Positions 1-6,131 of a stretch of DNA of 64,000 nucleotides are shown piece after piece. Under the pieces are notes generated by a model. It had not been told where the DNA came from, did not search any database, and saw nothing but the letters and a program-made list of their open reading frames with translations. Each line of letters begins with the position of its first letter. The first letter of the stretch is position 1. The stretch spans positions 130,029 to 194,028 of the forward strand of contig NZ_JABEKU010000003.1 of NCBI RefSeq assembly GCF_013283665.1, in the 5' to 3' direction. Source of the stretch: Ensifer sesbaniae (GTDB lineage Bacteria; Pseudomonadota; Alphaproteobacteria; Rhizobiales; Rhizobiaceae). A program made the translations under genes and the position numbers.

Positions 1-126
1 ATGGTCTCCAAGGAAACCAAGGCGCTTGCGCTCGACATGGAGGACGAGCTCGTCAAGGCGACGGCGCTCACCCATGGCGGTGAGGTCGTGCATCCGAACT
101 TCGGCGCCAGCAAGGGGGACAAGTGA
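1..126 (+). CDS. pntAA: NAD(P) transhydrogenase alpha subunit part 1, C-terminal end (partial)
   Basis: This is the last 41 codons of a gene that begins before the window. The peptide ends in TALTHGGEVVHPNFGASKGDK, the usual tail of the soluble NAD-binding domain I (PntAA) of three-subunit proton-translocating transhydrogenases. The assignment rests mainly on context: the next two genes encode the membrane subunit PntAB and PntB. The stop codon overlaps the pntAB start as TGATG, which indicates translational coupling. The first codon shown happens to be ATG but is internal to the real protein. Confidence 0.85.
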   Translation: MVSKETKALALDMEDELVKATALTHGGEVVHPNFGASKGDK

Positions 127-536
127 TGGCGAATGAACTTCTCGACAAGGCGCTCGCCGATCTCGACCGGGCAGTGGAAGCGGTCCGCACCGCTGCGGAA
201 TACGTGCCCGACACGGCCGGCGCCATCGCCCATGGTGCCACCGGCGGCGCGATCGATCCCTTCGTCTTCCGCCTGGCGATCTTCGTCCTGGCGATCTTCG
301 TCGGCTACTACGTGGTCTGGTCGGTTACGCCGGCGCTGCATACGCCGCTGATGGCGGTCACCAACGCGATTTCCTCGGTCATCGTCGTCGGCGCTCTGCT
401 TGCCGTCGGCATCTCGGCCTCGGGGCTGGCGACGGGTTTCGGCTTCGTGGCGCTGGTGCTTGCCGCCGTCAACATCTTCGGCGGCTTCCTCGTCACCCAG
501 CGCATGCTGGCCATGTACAAGAAAAAAGACAAGTGA
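126..536 (+). CDS. pntAB: NAD(P) transhydrogenase alpha subunit part 2 (membrane)
   Basis: A small membrane subunit (136 aa) of the proton-translocating transhydrogenase, which uses the proton gradient to drive hydride transfer from NADH to NADP+. Three hydrophobic helices are visible after residue 40 (FVFRLAIFVLAIFVGYYVVW, an ISSVIVVGALLAVG segment, and VALVLAAVNIFGGFLV), followed by a short basic tail (MYKKKDK). The ATG at 126 overlaps the pntAA stop by one base. A GTG at 123 is also possible but would only add one residue. The next gene, pntB, starts 10 bases after the stop. Confidence 0.93.
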   Translation: MANELLDKALADLDRAVEAVRTAAEYVPDTAGAIAHGATGGAIDPFVFRLAIFVLAIFVGYYVVWSVTPALHTPLMAVTNAISSVIVVGALLAVGISASGLATGFGFVALVLAAVNIFGGFLVTQRMLAMYKKKDK

Positions 537-546
537 GGCCGGCCCG

Positions 547-1947
547 ATGAACGCTAACTTCGCAGCCTTCCTCTACCTCGTCTCCGGCGTCCTGTTCATC
601 ACGGCGCTGCGCGGCCTGTCGCACCCGACCACCAGCCGCAGGGGCAATGTCTACGGCATGATCGGCATGGGCATTGCCATCGTCACGACGCTCCTGCTGG
701 CGTTGCCGTCCTTCGGCGGCCTGATGCTGATCGTCGTCGGTCTTGCCATCGGCGGCAGCATCGGCGCCGTCATCGCCCGGCGCATCGCCATGACCTCGAT
801 GCCGCAGCTCGTCGCGGCCTTCCACTCGCTGGTCGGTCTCGCCGCCGTCCTGGTGGCGGCTGCCGCGATGTATGCGCCGGAAAGCTTCGGTATCGGCACC
901 GTCGGCGACATCCATGCGCAGGCGCTGGTCGAAATGTCGCTCGGCGTCGCGATCGGCGCGATCACCTTTACGGGTTCGGTCATCGCCTTTCTGAAGCTCG
1001 ACGGGCGCATGTCCGGCAAGCCGATCATGCTGGCGGGACGCCACGTCATCAACGCCGGTCTCGCTGCGGCGCTGGTCGTGCTGGTGGTCATGCTGGTGCT
1101 GACGCAGAGCACGACGGTCTTCTGGCTGATCGTCGCGCTTTCGCTGGTGCTTGGTGTGCTGATCATCATCCCGATCGGCGGCGCCGACATGCCGGTGGTC
1201 GTGTCGATGCTCAACTCCTATTCGGGTTGGGCCGCGGCCGGCATCGGCTTCACCCTCGGCAACCTGGCGCTGATCATCACCGGCGCGCTCGTCGGCTCCT
1301 CCGGTGCGATCCTGTCCTACATCATGTGCAAGGGCATGAACCGCTCGTTCATCTCCGTCATCCTCGGCGGCTTCGGCGGCGAGAACGGGGCCGCGGCGGC
1401 TGACGACGGCATCCAGCGCACGGTCAAGCAGGGCTCGGCTGACGATGCCGCCTTCCTGATGGCGAATGCCTCGAAGGTGATCATTGTGCCGGGCTACGGC
1501 ATGGCGGTCGCCCAGGCGCAGCATGCGCTGCGCGAAATGGGCGACCAGCTGAAAGCGGCCGGCGTCGAGGTCAAATACGCGATCCATCCGGTCGCGGGGC
1601 GCATGCCCGGCCACATGAACGTGCTGCTCGCAGAAGCGAACGTCCCCTATGACGAAGTGTTCGAGCTCGAGGACATCAACTCCGAGTTCGCACAGGCCGA
1701 TGTCGCCTATGTCATCGGCGCCAACGACGTCACCAACCCGGCGGCCCGCGACGACAAGTCCTCGCCGATCTACGGGATGCCGATCCTCGACGTCGACAAG
1801 GCCAAGACCTGCCTCTTCGTCAAGCGCTCGCTCGGCTCCGGCTATGCCGGCATCGACAATACGCTGTTCTACAAGGATGGCACGATGATGCTGCTCGGCG
1901 ACGCCAAGAAGGTGACGGAAGACATCGTCAAGGCGCTGAACCACTGA
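547..1947 (+). CDS. pntB: NAD(P) transhydrogenase beta subunit
   Basis: A 466-aa PntB. The N-terminal half has about nine hydrophobic segments forming the proton channel domain II. The C-terminal domain III (from about residue 290) binds NADP(H): it has VIIVPGYGMAVAQAQHAL, the typical GYG loop, then HPVAGRMPGHMNVLLAEA and GANDVTNPAAR. The start at 547 (ATG AAC GCT) follows the pntAB stop closely; the frame is open further upstream, but that part overlaps pntAB and is not homologous. It is the last gene of the pnt operon and is followed by a strong terminator. The likely role is NADPH supply for biosynthesis. Confidence 0.96.
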   Translation: MNANFAAFLYLVSGVLFITALRGLSHPTTSRRGNVYGMIGMGIAIVTTLLLALPSFGGLMLIVVGLAIGGSIGAVIARRIAMTSMPQLVAAFHSLVGLAAVLVAAAAMYAPESFGIGTVGDIHAQALVEMSLGVAIGAITFTGSVIAFLKLDGRMSGKPIMLAGRHVINAGLAAALVVLVVMLVLTQSTTVFWLIVALSLVLGVLIIIPIGGADMPVVVSMLNSYSGWAAAGIGFTLGNLALIITGALVGSSGAILSYIMCKGMNRSFISVILGGFGGENGAAAADDGIQRTVKQGSADDAAFLMANASKVIIVPGYGMAVAQAQHALREMGDQLKAAGVEVKYAIHPVAGRMPGHMNVLLAEANVPYDEVFELEDINSEFAQADVAYVIGANDVTNPAARDDKSSPIYGMPILDVDKAKTCLFVKRSLGSGYAGIDNTLFYKDGTMMLLGDAKKVTEDIVKALNH

Positions 1948-1974
1948 GGTTCATCCCGAACCACGATACAAGGA

Positions 1975-1998
1975 CGCCCGCCTTCCGGCGGGCGTTTT
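1975..1998 (+). terminator. Rho-independent terminator of pnt operon
   Basis: A perfect 8-bp stem (CGCCCGCC / GGCGGGCG) with a TTCC loop is followed by TTTTC. It lies 27 bases after the pntB stop. Confidence 0.88.
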
Positions 1999-2013
1999 CG
2001 TCTATGTCACACC

Positions 2014-2120
2014 CTAGAGCGCCGTGCGTTCAAATGAACGCACAAAGGACGCTCTAGCACTTTAATTTTAGAGCATCTTATCCGCTTTCAGTGATGCCAC
2101 TTGAAAGCGGGATGTTCTAG
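2014..2120. repeat. RIME-like palindromic intergenic element, copy 1
   Basis: A 107-bp element made of two adjacent palindromes. The first (2014-2057) is bounded by CTAGAGCG and CGCTCTAG and has an inner perfect hairpin TGCGTTCA-AA-TGAACGCA. The second (about 2069-2120) is an imperfect palindrome ending in TTCTAG. A second copy lies at 53350-53451 with the same inner hairpin. Size and two-palindrome structure resemble the Rhizobium intergenic mosaic element RIME1 (about 108 bp). The last CTAG supplies the TAG stop codon of the minus-strand DUF992 gene. Confidence 0.8.
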
Positions 2121-2593
2121 CCAGCCGGCACCAAGGTCAACGCGTCGATGCCAATGGCGACGTTGAGGCCTTCCTGGACCTGGACATTGACCGGCTGCAG
2201 CATGAAGGCCTTGTTGGTGCCGCCGCCGATCACCTTGGCGCCGCCGCCGACGGCAACGCTCGCATCAGCGCCGACGCCGACATATTCACCGGCCAAGGCA
2301 TACTCGGTCAACGGCGTCCCGGTCTTGGCCAGCACGTCCCAGATCATCGTGGTTTTTCCCGTCTGGCCGATATCGATGCCGATCTTGCGGATCTTGCCGG
2401 CATAGACGGCGCGAGGGCCGCCATTGGCGGGCGTGAAGGTGCACATCAGGTTCTTGGTCGAGGTCACGATCAGGCCGGTGCCGCCTTCCGAACCGCAGAC
2501 GAGCCGACCGAGCGTGGTGTAGTTCTGGGCGGCGGAGGGGCCTGCGGCAAGCGCAGCCAGCGCCAGCACCGTGACGAAGGTTCGTTTTATCAT
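2117..2593 (-). CDS. DUF992 secreted protein
   Basis: A 158-aa protein with a clear Sec signal peptide (MIKRTFVTVLALAALAAGPSAAQ; cleavage probably after Ala22). The mature part has the DUF992 pattern: GRLVCGSEGGTGLIVTSTK, a second Cys in LMCTFTP, then glycine-rich stretches (VGVGADASVAVGGGAKVIGG) and LQPVNVQVQEGLNVA. The two cysteines could form a periplasmic disulphide. The family is common in Rhizobiales and has no assigned function. The gene stands alone, convergent with pntB. Its TAG stop lies inside the palindromic repeat, so the extreme C-terminus may have been trimmed or altered when the repeat arrived. Confidence 0.85.
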   Translation of the reverse strand: MIKRTFVTVLALAALAAGPSAAQNYTTLGRLVCGSEGGTGLIVTSTKNLMCTFTPANGGPRAVYAGKIRKIGIDIGQTGKTTMIWDVLAKTGTPLTEYALAGEYVGVGADASVAVGGGAKVIGGGTNKAFMLQPVNVQVQEGLNVAIGIDALTLVPAG

Positions 2594-2703
2594 GGCTCTG
2601 TTTCCGTTCTATAACGCCTTTGGGCAAACGGATGGTGGCCGGGAAGGTTCCGCCGCAACTGACGGTCCTGGGAGAAGCGAAGAAGCAGACGTTACAAATG
2701 AAA

Positions 2704-2728
2704 ACGCCCGCGATGCGGTCGCGGGCGT
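2704..2728 (-). terminator. Terminator of the TPR lipoprotein gene
   Basis: A perfect 9-bp stem (ACGCCCGCG / CGCGGGCGT) with a 7-base loop, read on the minus strand and followed by TTTCATTTG. It lies 24 bases after the stop of the TPR gene. Confidence 0.8.
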
Positions 2729-2752
2729 TTCAGAGAAGCTTGGATGGTAGGC

Positions 2753-3625
2753 TTACGAAGCCTTCACGCGAGCAAGGCCTGCGCGCGCCGGCTCATACTT
2801 CGGGTCGAGCTGCAAGGCGTGCGCGTAGGACTTCGACGCCTTGACCTTGTCGCCCTTGCGCTCATAGATCAATGCCTGGTTGGCCCAGGATTCGGCGACC
2901 TTGCCGTTCAGGTTGATCGCGGTGTTGAAGTCGGAGAAGGCGTTGTCGTCGTCACCCTGGGCGACATAGGAAATGCCGCGGCCGTTATAGGGTTCCGGCG
3001 AGCTCGGCGACAGCGAGATCGCGGTCGAGAAGTCTTCGATCGCCTGGCCGTGCTGGTTGCGTGCCTGATAGATCAGGCCGCGATTGTGATAGGCACGGGG
3101 ATCGGTCGTGTCGAGCTGGATCGCCTTGTTGAAATCGTTGAAGGCGGAATCGAGCTGGCCGGCCTGACGATAGAGGTTGCCGCGGCCGATATAGGCGACA
3201 TCGTAGTTGGCGTTCAGCTGCAGCGCCATGTTGTAGTCGGCAAGCGCTGCCTGGGTGTTGCCCATGTTGCGATGGACGAGCGCTCGATTGGCATAGGCCT
3301 GGTAGAAGCGCGGGTTGAGCTGGATCGCCTGGTCGAAATCGGCGATCGCCCGGCGGTATTCGCCGGCGCGGCCGTAGGCCGAGCCGCGGACGTTGTAGCC
3401 TTCCGGATCGCTCGGGTTCGAGGCGATCACGCTCGAGAGCGAGGCGATGTTTTCCTGCGAGCCCTGTTCGCGCTCGACCTTGTTGGTCATCGAGTCCGGG
3501 CCGTCGGTCGTGCAGCCTGCGAGAAGAAGGGCCGAACCGAGGAGCAGCATGGCGGCAAGCCTCGGCTTGCGCTGGTGGCGGCGAGACGCCTCATGGACAG
3601 TAAAACCGGAGACGTCCGCAGTCAT
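2753..3625 (-). CDS. TPR-repeat lipoprotein (NlpI-like)
   Basis: A lipoprotein built almost wholly from tetratricopeptide repeats. The N-terminus has a basic stretch (RRHQRKPR), a hydrophobic core and the lipobox LLLAGC, so the Cys should be lipidated and anchor the protein to a membrane facing the periplasm. At least six TPR units follow, each with the NP(R/S)/A-Y-NRG-Y pattern (YNVRGSAYGRAGEYRRAIAD, YANRALVHRNMGNTQAALAD, YNGRGISYVAQGDDDNAFSD). The ATG at 3625 is chosen (290 aa); a TTG ten codons upstream is possible, and no strong Shine-Dalgarno separates them. TPR lipoproteins of this kind act as scaffolds in envelope processes; the partner is unknown. Confidence 0.85.
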   Translation of the reverse strand: MTADVSGFTVHEASRRHQRKPRLAAMLLLGSALLLAGCTTDGPDSMTNKVEREQGSQENIASLSSVIASNPSDPEGYNVRGSAYGRAGEYRRAIADFDQAIQLNPRFYQAYANRALVHRNMGNTQAALADYNMALQLNANYDVAYIGRGNLYRQAGQLDSAFNDFNKAIQLDTTDPRAYHNRGLIYQARNQHGQAIEDFSTAISLSPSSPEPYNGRGISYVAQGDDDNAFSDFNTAINLNGKVAESWANQALIYERKGDKVKASKSYAHALQLDPKYEPARAGLARVKAS

Positions 3626-3689
3626 GGCAGCAAGTGTCAAAGGTTGATCCCTCAAATCGACAAGGTCTCGAAAGCCGTCGGCTTTCCGT

Positions 3690-3806
3690 TCCTTACAGCG
3701 CCGCGTGTCTTTCGAGGACGCCGAAGTCGCTGCAATACGTTGAGTTTCTGCATAATTTTGTCCTCAAATCGATTCCGATTTAAGGAATTATGCAGCAGAG
3801 CCGCTG
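3690..3806. repeat. Degenerate rhizobial palindromic repeat
   Basis: CTGCATAATT (3748-3757) is repeated inverted as AATTATGCAG (3786-3795). Nested inside is AAATCG-ATTC-CGATTT (3766-3781). To the left lies a second imperfect palindrome starting CAGCGCCGCGTG and ending GTCGCTG (about 3697-3732). From memory, similar AATTATGCAG...CAGCG blocks are common between rhizobial genes. No second copy was noticed in this window, so repeat status is inferred. Confidence 0.5.
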
Positions 3807-3937
3807 AAACTCCCCGCGGGCTCCGCAGCCGGGCTTCATCGTGCCTCGGCAAACCGTCCGGTCAAACGCTCCGGTCGGCCATCCGTCACCGGCAGCGTCG
3901 ATCACGCTAACCTGTCGTCGGAAAAGATGTCCATACC

Positions 3938-3970
3938 AAAAAAAGGCGGTGGCGATAATTCGCCCCCGCC
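3938..3970 (-). terminator. Terminator of rpsU
   Basis: On the minus strand, GGCGG-G-GGCG pairs with CGCC-A-CCGCC around an AATTAT loop and is followed by seven Ts. It lies 36 bases after the rpsU stop codon. Confidence 0.9.
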
Positions 3971-4006
3971 ACGACTTACATCGGAAAGCGTCGAAAAAAC
4001 GACAAA

Positions 4007-4219
4007 TCAGCGGGCCAGGAGGCCTTCGCGCTGTGCACGCTTGCGTGCCAGCTTGCGGACGCGGCGAACGGCTTCAGCCTTTTCGCGGGCGCGCTTCTGG
4101 GACGGCTTTTCATAGTAATCGCGCATCTTCATTTCGCGGAAAATGCCTTCACGCTGCATCTTCTTCTTGAGAGCGCGGAGCGCCTGATCGACATTGTTAT
4201 CGCGGACAAGTACCTGCAC
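4007..4219 (-). CDS. rpsU: 30S ribosomal protein S21
   Basis: A 70-aa bS21. The sequence starts (M)[19 protein letters not shown] and continues with [21 protein letters not shown] and a strongly basic tail ([20 protein letters not shown]). The start is GTG at 4217-4219, because homology begins exactly there. The frame runs on upstream to an ATG at 4288, but that extension is not part of the family. S21 helps the small subunit in initiation. It stands alone, with its own terminator. Confidence 0.95.
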   Translation of the reverse strand: MQVLVRDNNVDQALRALKKKMQREGIFREMKMRDYYEKPSQKRAREKAEAVRRVRKLARKRAQREGLLAR

Positions 4220-4546
4220 GTGAAATCCCGTTCCTTTGGTTCGAGTTGTTTGCAGCTCCGTCAGGTGCCGGAGGCAAAAGAATAACATTCGCTAAGCTGG
4301 AAGCTTTACGATTAGACGAGCGGATACCAGATCATCAGGCGAAAGTCCAGCGACGACATGAGGAAGCGCTGAAAAATCCTCGGATGCTGTTTGCGGCGGC
4401 CGTTCCCGCGCCGAAAGCAACCGATCCGGGGCCATGTCGCAACTGCGCGCAAGTCTACTCAATTGCGTCGCAAAAGAAACGTTGCGCAGGCTCCGGATTT
4501 GCGATTTCTAACGCCAATGAGATCGGGGTTCATGGAGTAGAGGCCG
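4220..4546. other. Divergent promoter region between rpsU and soxB
   Basis: No gene is supported; open frames here lack ribosome binding sites and run into soxB out of frame. The stretch must carry the rpsU and soxB promoters. A short palindrome TTGCG-T-CGCAA (4463-4473) and further TTGCG motifs near 4482 and 4500 precede soxB and may bind its regulator. soxB has a good ribosome binding site (GGAGTAGAGG) just before its ATG. Confidence 0.45.
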
Positions 4547-5800
4547 ATGCGCAAATATTCAGTTTTCGCCGTGGCGCGCGAGGCGTTGCGCGGCCACAAG
4601 GGGTGGGGCCCGCACTGGGCGTCTCCGGAGCCGCGCAAGGAATATGATGTCATCATCATCGGCGGCGGCGGCCATGGCCTCGGCGCTGCCTATTACCTCG
4701 CCAAGGAACACGGCATCACCAATGTCGCGGTGCTCGAAAAGGGCTGGATCGGCGGCGGCAATACCGGCCGCAACACGACGATCATTCGGTCCAACTATCT
4801 CTATGAAGAGAGCATGGACATCTACGAGCATTCGCTGAAGCTCTGGGAAAACCTGTCGCAGGATCTGAACTACAACGTCATGTATTCGCCGCGCGGCGTC
4901 ATGATGCTGTCGCACAACATCCACGACCAGCAGTCGTTCAAGCGCCATATCAATGCCAACCGTCTCTACGGCATCGACAACGAGTGGCTGACGCCGGAGC
5001 AGGCCAAGGCCTATTGCCCGCCGCTCGATATCGCCAAGACGGCGCGCTACCCGATCAATGGTGCAGCACTCCAGCGCCGCGGCGGCACGGCACGCCACGA
5101 TGCGGTTGCCTGGGGCTATGCGCGTGCGGCTTCCGACCGTGGCGTCCATATCATCCAGAACTGCGAGGTGACCGGCATCCGTCGCGACGAAACCGGCCGG
5201 GTCGTCGGCGTCGACACCAATCGCGGCCATATCGGCGCCAAGAAGGTCGGCATTTCCGCCGCCGGCCATACCTCGGTGCTGATGCAGATGGCGGATGTCC
5301 GCGTGCCGCTGCAGAGCCAGCCGCTGCAGGCGCTCGTCTCCGAGCCGCTGAAGCCGATCTTCCCCTGCGTCGTCATGTCGAACTCGGTGCACGCCTATAT
5401 CTCGCAGTCCGACAAGGGCGAGTTCGTCATCGGCGCCGGCACCGACCAGTACAATTCCTATTCGCAGACCGGCGGCCTGCAGATCATCACCCATACGCTG
5501 GATGCGATCTGCGAGCTCTTCCCGATGTTCCGCCGCGTCAAGATGATGCGTCAGTGGGGCGGCATCGTCGACGTCACCCAGGATCGCTCGCCGATCCAGG
5601 GCGTCACGCCGGTACCCGGCCTGTTCCTGAACGCCGGCTGGGGTACGGGCGGCTTCAAGGCGACGCCGGGCTCGGCCAACCTCTTCGCCCATCTGATCGC
5701 GCGGGGCGAGCCGCATCGTCTGGCCGCCGGGCTGACGCTCGAGCGGTTCCGCACCGGCCGACTCATCGACGAAGCGGCAGCCGCCGCTGTTGCGCACTGA
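4547..5800 (+). CDS. soxB: Sarcosine oxidase beta subunit
   Basis: The beta subunit (417 aa) of heterotetrameric sarcosine oxidase, which oxidatively demethylates sarcosine to glycine and passes the one-carbon unit to tetrahydrofolate. The N-terminal FAD-binding motif is YDVIIIGGGGHGLGAAYYLA (residues about 33-52). The stretch RGGTARHDAVAWGYARAA (about 179-196) contains the His that carries covalent FMN in characterised enzymes. The C-terminal WGGIVDVTQDRSPIQG and GWGTGGFKATPGSA are typical of the DAO fold. It is the first gene of soxBDAG; soxD starts 10 bases after its stop. The cluster supports use of glycine betaine and sarcosine breakdown products. Confidence 0.96.
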   Translation: MRKYSVFAVAREALRGHKGWGPHWASPEPRKEYDVIIIGGGGHGLGAAYYLAKEHGITNVAVLEKGWIGGGNTGRNTTIIRSNYLYEESMDIYEHSLKLWENLSQDLNYNVMYSPRGVMMLSHNIHDQQSFKRHINANRLYGIDNEWLTPEQAKAYCPPLDIAKTARYPINGAALQRRGGTARHDAVAWGYARAASDRGVHIIQNCEVTGIRRDETGRVVGVDTNRGHIGAKKVGISAAGHTSVLMQMADVRVPLQSQPLQALVSEPLKPIFPCVVMSNSVHAYISQSDKGEFVIGAGTDQYNSYSQTGGLQIITHTLDAICELFPMFRRVKMMRQWGGIVDVTQDRSPIQGVTPVPGLFLNAGWGTGGFKATPGSANLFAHLIARGEPHRLAAGLTLERFRTGRLIDEAAAAAVAH

Positions 5801-5810
5801 GGATTTCGAG

Positions 5811-6131
5811 ATGCTTCTGATCTACTGCCCCTATTGCGAGGAAGAGCGCTCCGAGCTCGAATTCCGCGGCGCCGGCGACGCCCATATCGCCCGCCCGGCC
5901 AATATCGCCGACATCACCGACGAGGAATTCGAGGAATACTTCTTCCTGCGTCAGAACCCGAAGGGTCTGATCTTCGAGCGCTGGCGCCATATCCATGGCT
6001 GCGGCCGTTTCTTCAACGCCGCCCGCGACACGGTCAGCGACCGCTTCTACACCACCTACAAGGCTGGCGAGCCTAAGCCCGACATATCAGCCATTCTTCA
6101 GAGCGAGCAGGACAAGGGAGCCGCAAAATGA
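5811..6131 (+). CDS. soxD: Sarcosine oxidase delta subunit
   Basis: The small zinc-binding delta subunit (106 aa). It starts MLLIYCPYCEEER; Cys6 and Cys9, with His60/His62 and Cys64 in RHIHGCGRFF, match the zinc ligands of the known enzyme (Cys6, Cys9, His59, Cys63). The stop overlaps the start of soxA as ATGA. The frame is open seven codons upstream, but that would overlap soxB and remove the match to family length. Confidence 0.95.
   Translation: MLLIYCPYCEEERSELEFRGAGDAHIARPANIADITDEEFEEYFFLRQNPKGLIFERWRHIHGCGRFFNAARDTVSDRFYTTYKAGEPKPDISAILQSEQDKGAAK

Larger units (their letters stand above)
3626..4006. other. Intergenic region between TPR gene and rpsU
   Basis: No convincing gene. The 66-codon minus-strand frame at 3652-3852 overlaps the palindromic repeat and has no ribosome binding site. 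The region holds the degenerate palindromic element (3690-3806), the probable promoter of the TPR gene and the rpsU terminator (3938-3970). Confidence 0.6.

Noticed and set aside
3652..3852. 66-codon minus-strand frame upstream of the TPR gene
   Set aside because: It overlaps the palindromic repeat, has no ribosome binding site and its product has no recognisable feature.
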